A stretch of 64,000 nucleotides of DNA from Exiguobacterium sp. Helios (GTDB taxonomy: Bacteria > Bacillota > Bacilli > Exiguobacteriales > Exiguobacteriaceae): assembly GCF_014524545.1 (NCBI RefSeq), contig NZ_CP053557.1, positions 124,001 to 188,000 of the forward strand. Direction: 5' to 3'. Numbering within the stretch: the stretch's first letter is position 1; each line of letters opens with the position of its first letter. Of the stretch, positions 46,283 through 55,110 are shown piece by piece. Under the pieces are notes generated by a model. The model made no database searches. It worked only from the letters and a program-made list of their open reading frames with translations, and was not told where the DNA came from. The position numbers and the translations under genes were made by a program.

Positions 46283-47160
46283 GGTGATTCCTCCTCACTA
46301 TAATAATGTAAGAAGACATGCTCTAAGTCATCTGCCGAAGTTTGAATCGCCCGGACATCATATTCGGTTAAAAGACGGATGATTTGATTCAACGTCCGTT
46401 CGTTGCTTGTGAAAAAGGAAACATGATTTTGAACGCGTTGACTTCCAATTTGAAGTGCAAACCGTTCAGCATGTGCTTCGAGACCAAATTCAATCGTGTA
46501 CTGTTTTCGGCTCGAACGGACCAGCTCATGGATATCCGACTCGATGATGATTCGTCCTTCTTTAATCAATGCGGCCCGGTCACACGATTTTTCCATCTCC
46601 GGAAAATGATGTGAACTCATCAAAATGGCTTTCCCGCGTTGCCGTTCGTTGTCAATCAAGCTTAAAAAACGTTCCTGCATCAAGGGATCAAGTCCACTGG
46701 TCGGTTCGTCAAGCAGATAGACCGGGGCATCCTTCATGAAGCAGCCGACTAATGCCAACTTTTGTTTCATCCCTTTCGACATCTTCCGGATTTTCGTTTT
46801 CGTTTCGAAGGGAAACTGTTCCAGCAACGCCGATTGACGTTCCGGTTTGCTTTGATGGAGTTGCTGCATCAAATGCAGGACCTGTTCACCCGTAAAATCA
46901 CCCGGTAAATTAATCTCACCCGGTAAATAACCGACAATTCGTTTTACCTCCTGTGATTGGTTCCAACAGTCATATCCACCGATGGTCGCATGACCGGAGT
47001 CTGCTTGAATCAGCCCCATCAATTGCCGGATTGCCGTTGATTTCCCGGCTCCGTTCGGTCCGATAAAGCCGAACACCATACCCGGTTCGACCGTAAAACT
47101 GACATCAAATAAACCTCGTTTCGGCGCAAATTCTTTCGTCACGTGTTGCAAATGAATCAT
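46279..47160 (-). CDS. ABC transporter ATP-binding protein
   Basis: A 293-residue nucleotide-binding subunit. Motifs: GPNGAGKST, Q-loop, SKGMKQKLALV as signature, YLLDEPTSGLDP and an H-loop SSHHFPEMEKSCDR. The C-terminal 70 residues are an accessory domain common in ABC-2 drug and bacteriocin exporters. GTGAGGC precedes the ATG. It is the first gene of a two-gene operon with the permease and lies just after a methyltransferase gene on the same strand, with a 40-base gap, so a three-gene unit is possible. Confidence 0.92.
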   Translation of the reverse strand: MIHLQHVTKEFAPKRGLFDVSFTVEPGMVFGFIGPNGAGKSTAIRQLMGLIQADSGHATIGGYDCWNQSQEVKRIVGYLPGEINLPGDFTGEQVLHLMQQLHQSKPERQSALLEQFPFETKTKIRKMSKGMKQKLALVGCFMKDAPVYLLDEPTSGLDPLMQERFLSLIDNERQRGKAILMSSHHFPEMEKSCDRAALIKEGRIIIESDIHELVRSSRKQYTIEFGLEAHAERFALQIGSQRVQNHVSFFTSNERTLNQIIRLLTEYDVRAIQTSADDLEHVFLHYYSEEESP

Positions 47161-47199
47161 CCGAATCGCCTCACTTTTCTGGTGATTGCCGTTAGTACC

Positions 47200-47832
47200 T
47201 TATACCCGTTTTGGTACTTCTTGGGACAAATCCACCCGATAAATCACGAATCGTTCGTCGTGATTTTTTTGGAAAAGTTCTTTCAGACGGACTTCTTCCA
47301 CCTGTTCGAAAATCGTCTGATGCTCTAAATAATACCGGTATTCGTCTGCCGGGTAATACAAAATCAAATCGAGCGGACGCGGACGCCGTTCAACGGATGC
47401 TAAGATTTGATCGACAACCTTCATGAAAATTTGGACGGAAAACGGATTAAAAAAGTAACATTTCGTGACATCATCCGGAATCGGATAAGCTTCCGCATAC
47501 GTATGTTCAAAACGGATGCTGCCTTGACGTCGCTTCATCTTTTTCATGTAAGTTGCTTGATTCATAAGGGCATCTTCATAAAATTGTCCATTCATCTCAA
47601 CACCGATGACGGAACAATCAAACCGATCATGCAGATAAAAGTTCAACCGTCCTTTTCCGCAGCCGAAATCAATGACCGTATCCGTATAATCGAAGGGATA
47701 GACGGCACATAATTCCTCCAGCGCTGCATAAGGCGTCGGTTCGTACCGGTTATAATGGCTGAATGCATTATAAAGATGCTGAATATCAATCGTCTCGATG
47801 CGTAGCCGTTCTTCGTACTCTTTTTCATTCAT
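47200..47832 (-). CDS. Class I SAM-dependent methyltransferase
   Basis: A 210-residue methyltransferase with motif I DTVIDFGCGKGRLNFYL and a motif IV like FFNPFS. The N-terminus YNAFSHYNRYEPTPYAALEEL is a helical lid seen in small-molecule or lipid methyltransferases. The substrate is unknown. GAAGGAATC lies before the ATG. It is divergent from the heme monooxygenase gene and may be co-transcribed with the ABC exporter genes downstream. Confidence 0.85.
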   Translation of the reverse strand: MNEKEYEERLRIETIDIQHLYNAFSHYNRYEPTPYAALEELCAVYPFDYTDTVIDFGCGKGRLNFYLHDRFDCSVIGVEMNGQFYEDALMNQATYMKKMKRRQGSIRFEHTYAEAYPIPDDVTKCYFFNPFSVQIFMKVVDQILASVERRPRPLDLILYYPADEYRYYLEHQTIFEQVEEVRLKELFQKNHDERFVIYRVDLSQEVPKRV

Positions 47833-47917
47833 ATTTGATTCCTTCTTTCAAGCATTGTTGGTTTCATCGTACTATACTATGGATGTAAGCATTTCATTCT
47901 ATAAGGGGGACTATCCA

Positions 47918-48250
47918 ATGATCGTTGTTACGAATCGGATTAAAGTCAAAAAAGGAATGGCAGCAGCACTCGCACCACGCTTTACCCGTCCGAGTGGTCT
48001 TGACTCGATGAAGGGATTTGTTCGTGTCGAAGTTTTACTGACACAAGGTCTCGAAGAACACGATGAAATGAACGTCAACATGTACTGGGAAGACATGAAG
48101 GATTTTGAAGTATGGCGGAACAGTGATGATTTTAAAGAGTCACATAAGCGTCCGGCACCGTCAGACGGCAAACAAGAAGAATCTCCAATGCTTGGAAGTG
48201 AAATCATCACGTATGAAGTGGCTTCTGTCAAAGAACGAACTTCTTTATAA
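47918..48250 (+). CDS. hmoA: Heme-degrading monooxygenase, HmoA-like
   Basis: A 110-residue ABM-fold protein that starts MIVVTNRIKVKKGMAAALAPRF and has VRVEVLLTQGLEEHDE and YWEDMKDFEVWRNSDDFKESH, very like HmoA of B. subtilis. Such IsdG-type enzymes open heme and release iron. The active-site Trp and His are present (WEDMKDFEVW and SHKRP). AAGGGGGA selects the ATG at 47918. It has its own terminator and is divergent from the methyltransferase gene. A Fur box was not seen. Confidence 0.85.
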   Translation: MIVVTNRIKVKKGMAAALAPRFTRPSGLDSMKGFVRVEVLLTQGLEEHDEMNVNMYWEDMKDFEVWRNSDDFKESHKRPAPSDGKQEESPMLGSEIITYEVASVKERTSL

Positions 48251-48265
48251 TTCATGTCAGAACCG

Positions 48266-48297
48266 CCTTGCCTCCAATTTGGTCGCAAGGTTTTTTT
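48266..48297 (+). terminator. Intrinsic terminator of the heme monooxygenase gene
   Basis: CCTTGC and GCAAGG pair around CTCCAATTTGGTC and are followed by seven T residues. Confidence 0.85.
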
Positions 48298-48337
48298 ATT
48301 CTTAAGAGACCCCTCACTATATTGATATGGGTTTAAA

Positions 48338-48366
48338 TTGTATGTAATACCATTATTTGTTATCAT
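48338..48366 (+). promoter_or_regulatory. SigA-type promoter of the UDG-fold gene
   Basis: TTGTAT (48338-48343) and TATCAT (48361-48366) are 17 bases apart and lie 31 bases before the start codon. Confidence 0.6.
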
Positions 48367-48397
48367 AGGTCCAATACAGAAAGAGAGAGGACTTATC

Positions 48398-49138
48398 ATG
48401 CTGAATTCATTATCGATTTTTGAACAGGCCATCCGCGCCTTACCGATTGATCGGTCCTTGACGCGCCAGGACTTGTTCACAGACGGTTTCCTATTACAAC
48501 AGGAACAGGAATTATCCGTTTACTACTCACCAATCGGAGAATATATCAATCGCTCTGCCAAAATAGTCTTCATTGGCATCACACCAGGATTTGAACAAAT
48601 GCGCATTGCTTATGAAGAAGCGGCTGATGCCTTCCACCATGGTGCAACAATCGAAGAAGCATCGAAAATCGTCAAATACAGTGCCAGTTTCGCCGGTCCC
48701 ATGCGGCGTAATTTGACAATAATGTTAGATGAACTCGAATTAAATCGTCTGCTGAATATTCCTTCAACAGCCACCTTATTTCATGCAAATCAGAATCTGT
48801 TGCACACGACTTCGATTCTGAGACATCCTGTTTTTTACCGGGACAAAAATTATACGGGACATCAACCAAAGATTGACCGAACACCGTTGCTGCAACATTA
48901 CGCGTATGAGCACTTCGCAGCGGAATTGAATCAGTTACCCGCCCCTGTCATTTTGGTCCCGTTCGGACGTGTCGTCGAGTCAACTGTCCGGACATTGCTT
49001 CATCAGGGACGAATTAAAAAACATACTGTATTATTTGGTTTCCCGCATCCTTCTGGTGCAAATGGACACCGGAAGCGACAGTTTGAAGAAAATAAAGACT
49101 ATTTGATGAAGCAGTTAACTTCCTACTTCGATACTTAA
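48398..49138 (+). CDS. Uracil-DNA-glycosylase-fold protein, function unknown
   Basis: A 246-residue soluble protein. IVFIGITPGFEQM resembles motif A of the UDG superfamily (G-x-x-P-G), and LFGFPHPSGANGHR resembles motif B (HPSxxN). Between are long helices. These are the two loops that hold the uracil-recognition pocket, though the catalytic Asp or Asn is not clearly placed. It could act in DNA repair or be a repurposed binding protein. GAGAGAGG sets the start at 48398. It is monocistronic. A possibly related protein is encoded at 53101-53973. Confidence 0.65.
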   Translation: MLNSLSIFEQAIRALPIDRSLTRQDLFTDGFLLQQEQELSVYYSPIGEYINRSAKIVFIGITPGFEQMRIAYEEAADAFHHGATIEEASKIVKYSASFAGPMRRNLTIMLDELELNRLLNIPSTATLFHANQNLLHTTSILRHPVFYRDKNYTGHQPKIDRTPLLQHYAYEHFAAELNQLPAPVILVPFGRVVESTVRTLLHQGRIKKHTVLFGFPHPSGANGHRKRQFEENKDYLMKQLTSYFDT

Positions 49139-49204
49139 CAAACAGCCTTAATTTTTTAAAAGAAATAGGATAAGATTTTCCTATAAAAAGAATATGACTA
49201 TTCT

Positions 49205-49398
49205 ATCGATGAGGTAGAGGCGCGGTGTTGATGAGTATTTGGTCTGAGGATGACAACGAAGACGATCAAAGAAAGGTGATGCCGCCGAAGTATCGTCACG
49301 TGTCAGACGTGACCATGCTGGTCGAATCGGGAAAGACCCGTTCGATTGCCATACGCATGTTGTATGGAGCGCTCCAATTCGGCTAAGAAAGACGCATC
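49205..49398 (+). promoter_or_regulatory. Lysine riboswitch (L-box)
   Basis: The leader has the L-box signature blocks in order: GTAGAGGCGCGG, ATGAGTATTTGG, GAGGATGA, AAAGGTGATGCCGCCGAAG and TGCTGG, then two hairpin loops and the P5 pair CCATAC/GTATGG. The order and spacing match the lysC leader of B. subtilis. A strong terminator follows, then the NhaC-type transporter gene. When lysine is abundant the transporter is switched off. The 52- and 33-codon frames inside this leader are not genes. Confidence 0.9.
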
Positions 49399-49399
49399 C

Positions 49400-49440
49400 A
49401 GCAAGGGTGTCGGCTTTGTTGCCGGTGCCCTTGCTTTTTT
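49400..49440 (+). terminator. L-box terminator hairpin
   Basis: AGCAAGGG and CCCTTGCT pair, extended by TCGGC/GCCGG, and are followed by TTTTTT. It is the expression platform of the lysine riboswitch. Confidence 0.9.
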
Positions 49441-49487
49441 CTGTGCAACGGGTCTCATCTTCTAAAAAAGGAGGAGGAACCACAACA

Positions 49488-51071
49488 ATGGTCAACTATT
49501 CAGATTCTATCGTTGCGCTTGTCCCGGCAATCGTTGCCATCGTTTTAGCAATTGTCACACGAAAAGTCGTCATTTCACTTGGTGTCGGCATTTTGATTGG
49601 TGCCTTACTGCTTCACAGCTTCAATCCGGTGGATACCGTTGTTTATCTCGGAAAAAACATCTTCAGTCTGTTTTGGGCAGACGGTGCGTTAAATGAATGG
49701 AATGTCTTATTACTCGTTTTCTTACTGTTACTCGGTGTCTTGTCTACACTGATACAAACATCCGGCGGTGCCCGTGCTTTCGGCGAATGGGCGACGACAC
49801 ATGTCAAGACGGCACGTGGTGCAAGGCTTGCCGCTTTCGGATTAGGTATTTTGATTTTCATCGATGATTACTTTAACAGTCTGGCCGTCGGAAATGTCAG
49901 TCGTCCGTTAACGGATCGTCGCGGTGTCTCGCGCGCCAAACTGGCGTATATCATCGATTCCACCGCTGCACCGGTCTGTGTCATCAGTCCATTATCGAGC
50001 TGGGGTGCCTTCATCATCTCGATTATCGCAGGAATCTTGACGACCCATTCAATCACTGATTACTCGGCGTTCAGTGCGTTCCTGATGATTGTGCCGTTAA
50101 ACTTCTACGCCATCTTCGCTTTGTTACTGACACTCTACATCGCCTATACGGGAATTGCCGTTGGACCGATGCGGACGCACGAGTTGCGGGCCTTACAAGG
50201 TGAATTGTTTGACGCCAACAAAGGGACACCAATGGGGATGGCAGAAGAAGTCAAGGAACACGATGGCGGTAAAGTCCGTGACTTGGTTGTTCCAATCGTC
50301 GTGTTAGTCATTGCGACCATCACAGCCCTTCTTTGGACAGGTGCCCAGGCACTTGCGGCTGACGATCGGCCTTTTTCGTTAATCGGCGCCTTTGAAGCAA
50401 CAGACGTGACGCGCTCACTTGTTTCTGGTGTCATCATCAGTTTAGTCGTTGCGTTCCTGATGATGATCGGTCGGAAAATTCCGGCACGTGATTACCGCAT
50501 CAGTATCTGGGCGGGCATGAAATCGATGTGGCCCGCTGTCGTTATTCTGTTGTTTGCCTGGACGATCATCGCGGTCATCGGTGACATGAAGACCGGGGAT
50601 TATCTCGCAAGTTTCATCAGCAAATCGATTCCCGCTTCTTATCTGCCGTTCCTTCTATTCTTGATTGCCAGTATCATGGCATTCTCGACCGGAACGAGTT
50701 GGGGGACGTTCGGAATCATGTTACCGATCGGAGCCGATTTGATCATGGCGGTTGATCCAAGTCTGTTGTTACCAACACTTGCTGCTGTTCTTGCCGGATC
50801 TGTCTTCGGGGACCATTGTTCACCGATTTCCGATACGACGATTCTCAGTTCGACCGGTGCCGGTTCGCATCATATTGATCACGTCACGACCCAGTTGCCA
50901 TATGCCTTGATTGGTGCAGTGACGTCGGCTGTCGGATATCTCGTACTCGGTGTCACCGGTTCGTCCCTATTCGGCTTCATCGGTGCCCTGATCGCCTTCG
51001 TGATTTTCCTCGTCATGCTGAACGTCCTGTCACGACGCGGCGAAGTCCCGTCGCAGCTACGTTCGGAGTAA
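49488..51071 (+). CDS. NhaC-type transporter, probable lysine transporter (LysW-like)
   Basis: A 527-residue integral membrane protein of the NhaC Na+/H+ antiporter superfamily with about 12 hydrophobic segments. Landmarks are FIDDYFNSLAVGNVSRPLTD, STAAPVCVISPLSSWGAFI, GTSWGTFGIMLPIGADL and GDHCSPISDTTILSSTGAG. Members of this superfamily under L-box control are known or predicted lysine importers. The position directly after the riboswitch terminator makes this the most likely role. AAAAAGGAGGAGG precedes the ATG. A strong terminator follows. Confidence 0.9.
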   Translation: MVNYSDSIVALVPAIVAIVLAIVTRKVVISLGVGILIGALLLHSFNPVDTVVYLGKNIFSLFWADGALNEWNVLLLVFLLLLGVLSTLIQTSGGARAFGEWATTHVKTARGARLAAFGLGILIFIDDYFNSLAVGNVSRPLTDRRGVSRAKLAYIIDSTAAPVCVISPLSSWGAFIISIIAGILTTHSITDYSAFSAFLMIVPLNFYAIFALLLTLYIAYTGIAVGPMRTHELRALQGELFDANKGTPMGMAEEVKEHDGGKVRDLVVPIVVLVIATITALLWTGAQALAADDRPFSLIGAFEATDVTRSLVSGVIISLVVAFLMMIGRKIPARDYRISIWAGMKSMWPAVVILLFAWTIIAVIGDMKTGDYLASFISKSIPASYLPFLLFLIASIMAFSTGTSWGTFGIMLPIGADLIMAVDPSLLLPTLAAVLAGSVFGDHCSPISDTTILSSTGAGSHHIDHVTTQLPYALIGAVTSAVGYLVLGVTGSSLFGFIGALIAFVIFLVMLNVLSRRGEVPSQLRSE

Positions 51072-51094
51072 GATGCAGTAAACACACCATCCAA

Positions 51095-51130
51095 AAAGCC
51101 GGACCTGATGAATTCATCGGGTCCGGCTTT
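51095..51130. terminator. Intrinsic terminator between convergent genes
   Basis: AAAGCCGGACC and GGTCCGGCTTT pair with further pairing of TGATGA/TCATCG around AAT, followed by T-rich tracts; it can serve the transporter and htpG. Confidence 0.9.
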
Positions 51131-51152
51131 CTTTATACGATTTTTTTTAATT

Positions 51153-53018
51153 TCAGACCATTAATGCGCAGACTTCGTTCGCAAACGCGACCGGATCTTC
51201 GATTGGTAGTCCCTCCATCAATAATGCTTGTTGATACATCAACTTCGTGTACCGCTCAAATTTCGGACGGTCTTCAACGTACGCTGATTCAATCGCCCGG
51301 AACACATCATGTGATGTATTTAATTCCAGGATTTTGACGGCGGCGACGTCCTGGTTGTTCGGCATCGCTTTGAGGATTTTCTCCATCTCGATCGATACTG
51401 CACCATCCGTTGCAAAGCAGACCGGATGTGATTTTAAGCGGGTCGAGGCTTTGACTTCTTTGACTTGTCCTGCCAGTACCTCCTGCATCGCTTTAAACAT
51501 CTCGGCTTGTGTCTCGGTCGTTTCCGCCTGTTCCGTCTGTTCAATTCCGAGGTCGCTGCTCGTGACAGACTTAAACTCTTTTCCTTCATAGTTAAGAAGC
51601 ATTTGAATGGCAAACTCATCGATTTCTTCCGTAAAGTACAGAATATCGAAGCCTTTATCTTTCACGAGCTCTGATTGCGGCAACTTATCCAACCGGTCCG
51701 TGCTTTCGCCTGACGCGTAATAGATATACTTTTGATCTTCCGGCATCGCGGCGACATACTCTGCAAGCGTCACTAATTTTTTCTCTTTAGCCGAATGGAA
51801 CAGAACAAGGTCTTTCACCGTGTCCTTTTGCATCCCGTAATCGTTATAGATACCGAACTTTAATTGACGGCCGAATGCTTGGTAAAACGTCTCATATTTT
51901 TCGCGGTCGTCACGCAACAAGGCTTCGAGCTGCGTCTTGATCTTGCTTTGAATATTCTTCGCAATCAACTTCAACTGACGGTCGTGTTGCAACATTTCAC
52001 GCGAAATGTTGAGCGATAAGTCTTCCGAATCGACCATTCCTTTGACGAAGCTGAAGTGATCCGGTAAGAGATCGCTGCATTTTTCCATGATTAAGACACC
52101 GTTCGCATACAGTTCGAGTCCTTTTTCGAACTCTTTTGAATAATAATCAAACGACGGTTGCTCGGGAATGAACAAAATGGACTGATAACGGACGGCTCCG
52201 TCAGCACTGATATGAATGTGTTTGATCGGTGCGTCAAATCCGTATCGTTTTTCCTGATAGAAGTTGCGGTAATCGTCATCCGTCAGCTCCCGTTTGTTTT
52301 TTCGCCAAATCGGCACCATGCTGTTGACCGTCTTCATGACCGTAACGGACTCAGTTTCGTCTGATCCGTCGACCGGACGCTGTTCCGTCTCCGCCATCTC
52401 AATCGGATAGCGGATGAAGTCGGAGTATTTCTTGATGATGGTCCGGAGGCGGTACGGTTCTAAATATTCATCGTAGTTCTCTTCTTCTTCGTTGGCTTTA
52501 ATATGAAGTGTGATGTCTGTTCCGACCGTCTCTTTTTCGACCTCTTCAATCGTATACCCGTCGACTCCGCGTGACTCCCACTTGTAGGCGACATCACTGC
52601 CAAAGGGTTTCGTCACGACCGTAACGGTATCGGCGACCATAAAGGCGGAATAGAAACCAACACCGAACTGTCCGATGATGTCATGGCCGTCCTTTAATTC
52701 ATTCTCCGCTTTAAAGGCGAGCGATCCGCTTTTCGCGATCGTTCCGAGGTTTTCTTCAAGTTCTTCTTTTGTCATCCCGATTCCCGTATCGCGCAAAATC
52801 AGTTGACGTGTTTCTTTATTCGGTTCAATCGTAATTTTGTAGGCTTCCTTGTCGAACGTGATTGTCTCGTCCGTCAACGCTTTATAATAAATTTTATCGA
52901 TGGCGTCACTGGCGTTCGAAATCAACTCACGTAAAAAGATTTCCTTGTGTGTATAGATGGAATGAATCATCATTTCGAGCAATCGTTTCGATTCGGCTTT
53001 AAATTGTTTCGTTTCCAT
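51153..53018 (-). CDS. htpG: Hsp90-type chaperone HtpG
   Basis: A 621-residue bacterial Hsp90. The N-terminal GHKL ATPase has [15 protein letters not shown] (with the catalytic Glu), [12 protein letters not shown] and [11 protein letters not shown]. The middle and C-terminal dimer domains are complete. HtpG folds and remodels client proteins with ATP and helps survival under heat. It is preceded by a CIRCE element and a good promoter, so HrcA probably represses it. GGGGGTATCGAAA precedes the ATG. The terminator after it is shared with the transporter gene. Confidence 0.98.
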   Translation of the reverse strand: METKQFKAESKRLLEMMIHSIYTHKEIFLRELISNASDAIDKIYYKALTDETITFDKEAYKITIEPNKETRQLILRDTGIGMTKEELEENLGTIAKSGSLAFKAENELKDGHDIIGQFGVGFYSAFMVADTVTVVTKPFGSDVAYKWESRGVDGYTIEEVEKETVGTDITLHIKANEEEENYDEYLEPYRLRTIIKKYSDFIRYPIEMAETEQRPVDGSDETESVTVMKTVNSMVPIWRKNKRELTDDDYRNFYQEKRYGFDAPIKHIHISADGAVRYQSILFIPEQPSFDYYSKEFEKGLELYANGVLIMEKCSDLLPDHFSFVKGMVDSEDLSLNISREMLQHDRQLKLIAKNIQSKIKTQLEALLRDDREKYETFYQAFGRQLKFGIYNDYGMQKDTVKDLVLFHSAKEKKLVTLAEYVAAMPEDQKYIYYASGESTDRLDKLPQSELVKDKGFDILYFTEEIDEFAIQMLLNYEGKEFKSVTSSDLGIEQTEQAETTETQAEMFKAMQEVLAGQVKEVKASTRLKSHPVCFATDGAVSIEMEKILKAMPNNQDVAAVKILELNTSHDVFRAIESAYVEDRPKFERYTKLMYQQALLMEGLPIEDPVAFANEVCALMV

Positions 53019-53039
53019 TTTCGATACCCCCTTTTACTT

Positions 53040-53066
53040 TTAGCACTCTATACAATAGAGTGCTAA
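53040..53066 (-). promoter_or_regulatory. CIRCE operator for HrcA
   Basis: TTAGCACTC, nine bases, GAGTGCTAA: a perfect CIRCE element, 22 bases upstream of htpG and just downstream of the promoter. In B. subtilis HrcA controls groE and dnaK, while htpG is in another class, so HrcA control of htpG here is a difference. Confidence 0.97.
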
Positions 53067-53075
53067 TTCATTTCC

Positions 53076-53104
53076 ATTATTACGGATATGAAAACGACTG
53101 TCAA
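53076..53104 (-). promoter_or_regulatory. SigA-type promoter of htpG
   Basis: On the minus strand TTGACA (53104-53099) and AATAAT (53081-53076) are 17 bases apart. Transcription would start near 53069, directly before the CIRCE. The -35 box overlaps the stop of the upstream gene. Confidence 0.75.
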
Positions 53105-53973
53105 TCCTCTACTGGGTAGAATTCAGCGAGTTTTTTCCGGACATGCTCTCCGATTTCCCGCAGTCCATTCGCCGAGCCGTATGTCCCATGACTTCGCCCA
53201 TTTTCATCGACGCGGCTGCCGAGACCAAGGAACTGTTCGCTCGGTTTAAAATGAAGTCCGATAATCGGCAGATTCAGTTCAGCCGAATAACCAAATTCGA
53301 CGACAGCATCCGGATAATCGGTTAGTGGAACGGGTTCTTGCCACGCAACACTCGGATCAAGCTTCCGAAAACGGTCCGTGTGCTCCCGTCCAAGCAAGAT
53401 AATCCCGTGTAATGAAAACAATGGCACCAGTTTCAAAAAAAAGGTTTGTCCAAAAACGGTTTCTTCCAGTTCGTGCCGCATCGAAATCTTTCCCATATAC
53501 CGTTTCGTCGGAAGTGGAAAGAAGTCCGTGTGAATGACAGACTGCAGAGAACCATCATACAAGGATGCACCCAGTCCGTTTAAGAACCCTTCCAGCTTCC
53601 CGCCCTGTTCTTTTCCGAACCATGTTTTATAGACATCCTTTTGTTGAAAATAGTCATTGAATTTACGGATGCTTTGTTCCAAGTGGATGTCTGTCAGATA
53701 TGCCTCCAACGACATGCCCGGATTCAGTAAAAAGAACGGTCCGGTCGAGTCAAACCGCAGCGTTCCATCCTTTTTTAAAAACTGTCCGGCTGACGGATTC
53801 GTCGCCACTGTCAGCCAACTCTTTTTTGCGGCATCACCGAACCATAAGACAGGTGTCGTTCTTTCTATCAATTCCTCTTTCATCGGTCCATTCGTTAACT
53901 CGATTTGATGCTGAACGGCTTCGGTTAAGAGTTTTTTTGCTGATTTCCGTTGTTCTGATGTCAGCGTTCTCAT
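53101..53973 (-). CDS. Conserved hypothetical protein, possibly UDG-fold
   Basis: A 290-residue soluble protein with no signal or membrane helix. LTVATNPSAGQFL and GLHFKPSEQFLGLG recall the two loop motifs of UDG-like proteins, but weakly. The C-terminal half has IHTDFFPLPTK and a Gly/Ser-rich GLGSRVDENGRSHGTYGSANG. The start is uncertain: AAAGGA is almost adjacent to the ATG, so a nearby CTG could be used. It lies upstream of htpG on the same strand but separated by the htpG promoter. Function unknown. Confidence 0.6.
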   Translation of the reverse strand: MRTLTSEQRKSAKKLLTEAVQHQIELTNGPMKEELIERTTPVLWFGDAAKKSWLTVATNPSAGQFLKKDGTLRFDSTGPFFLLNPGMSLEAYLTDIHLEQSIRKFNDYFQQKDVYKTWFGKEQGGKLEGFLNGLGASLYDGSLQSVIHTDFFPLPTKRYMGKISMRHELEETVFGQTFFLKLVPLFSLHGIILLGREHTDRFRKLDPSVAWQEPVPLTDYPDAVVEFGYSAELNLPIIGLHFKPSEQFLGLGSRVDENGRSHGTYGSANGLREIGEHVRKKLAEFYPVED

Positions 53974-54119
53974 TCCTTTCGTGTTGCGCTTTCCTGTTTG
54001 AGTTATTCCCGTTCCTTAAAAACGTTAGACAGTTCGATGGGTTTAGCCCGATTGATGCAGGGAATGATTCGTAAGGTAAGCTACACCATCGGATATTATT
54101 TTTTAGGAGGAGATTTTTG

Positions 54120-54941
54120 ATGAAACGACTTGAAAACAAAGTGGCCGTCATTACCGGCTCAGCGACAGGAATCGGGCAGGCAACGGCACTTGTCTTTGCC
54201 GAGCAGGGAGCGACAGTCGTCTGCGCGGACGTCGAGCTTGAAAAAGCACAAGCAACGGTAGAGAAAATCAAGGAAGCCGGCGGGAAGGCAGAAGCCGTTC
54301 ATGTCGATGTCTCACAAGTCGACAGCGTCAAACAACTCGCCGACCATCTAGAGTCTACATACGGAACGGTCGACGTCTTGTTTAACAATGCTGGAATTGA
54401 TCAACAGGGAGGAAAGGTGCATGAATACCCGATCGAACTGTTTGATCAAATCATCGCCGTCGATTTACGCGGAACGTTCTTAACGAGTAAATTCGTCATT
54501 CCATTGATGCTGAAGAACGGCGGATCCATCATCAATACATCATCGATGTCGGGGCGTGCAGCCGACTTGAACCGTTCCGGCTACAATGCTGCAAAAGGCG
54601 GCATTGCCAACTTCACACGGGCGATGGCAATTGATTATGCCCGCGATGGCATCCGCGTCAACTCGCTTTCCCCAGGGACGATTGAAACACCGCTCATCGA
54701 TACACTCGTCGGTGGAAAAGAAGAACAACAAGGTAAACAGTTCCGCGATGCCAACGCCTGGATTACTCCACTCGGCCGTCTCGGCAAACCGCGTGAGATG
54801 GCGACGGTCGCCCTGTTCCTTGCGTCAGATGACAGCTCTTACGTCACCGGTGAAGACATTACGGCCGACGGCGGCATCATGGCGTACACGTGGCCGGGCG
54901 AAATGTTAATCGACGACAAATGGAAAACAGATGCTGAATAA
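54120..54941 (+). CDS. Short-chain dehydrogenase/reductase
   Basis: A 273-residue SDR. Cofactor motif TGSATGIGQA near 12-21, structural NNAG at 89-92, and catalytic Ser about 142, Tyr155 and Lys159 in YNAAKG. An Asp after the second strand (ADVELEK) suggests NAD rather than NADP. It oxidises or reduces an alcohol or sugar; substrate unknown. TAGGAGGAGA places the ATG at 54120, just after an in-frame TTG. It is divergent from the 53101-53973 gene and ends in a terminator. Confidence 0.92.
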   Translation: MKRLENKVAVITGSATGIGQATALVFAEQGATVVCADVELEKAQATVEKIKEAGGKAEAVHVDVSQVDSVKQLADHLESTYGTVDVLFNNAGIDQQGGKVHEYPIELFDQIIAVDLRGTFLTSKFVIPLMLKNGGSIINTSSMSGRAADLNRSGYNAAKGGIANFTRAMAIDYARDGIRVNSLSPGTIETPLIDTLVGGKEEQQGKQFRDANAWITPLGRLGKPREMATVALFLASDDSSYVTGEDITADGGIMAYTWPGEMLIDDKWKTDAE

Positions 54942-54962
54942 CGGCTTTGATTTTCTGTTCAG

Positions 54963-54994
54963 CACGATTCCTGATTCAGGAATCGTGTTTTTTT
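54963..54994 (+). terminator. Intrinsic terminator of the SDR gene
   Basis: CACGATTCCTGA and TCAGGAATCGTG form a 12-base stem with a minimal loop and are followed by seven T residues. Confidence 0.95.
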
Positions 54995-55110
54995 GTTCAT
55001 TTTCAAACGGTTTGAGCCTAAGAAATTCGGTGCGCTTAAATGTTTTGGCCATTCGTTCACCTCACGCAACTACCTGAAAACGGGAACAAGACAGTAAAGG
55101 AGGAGAAATT

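Noticed and set aside
47911-48480. A 189-codon antisense frame opposite the heme monooxygenase gene
   Set aside because: The plus-strand product matches HmoA with a good ribosome site; the antisense frame crosses a terminator and another gene start.
49231-49386. A 52-codon frame in the leader of the NhaC-type gene
   Set aside because: It covers the L-box aptamer blocks; the sequence pattern is explained by the RNA, and the ribosome site is poor.
49364-49465. A 33-codon frame encoding a small hydrophobic peptide before the NhaC-type gene
   Set aside because: It runs through the terminator hairpin of the lysine riboswitch and has no ribosome site.
49181-49495. A 104-codon antisense frame over the L-box leader
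   Set aside because: It has no ribosome site and only mirrors the riboswitch and terminator.
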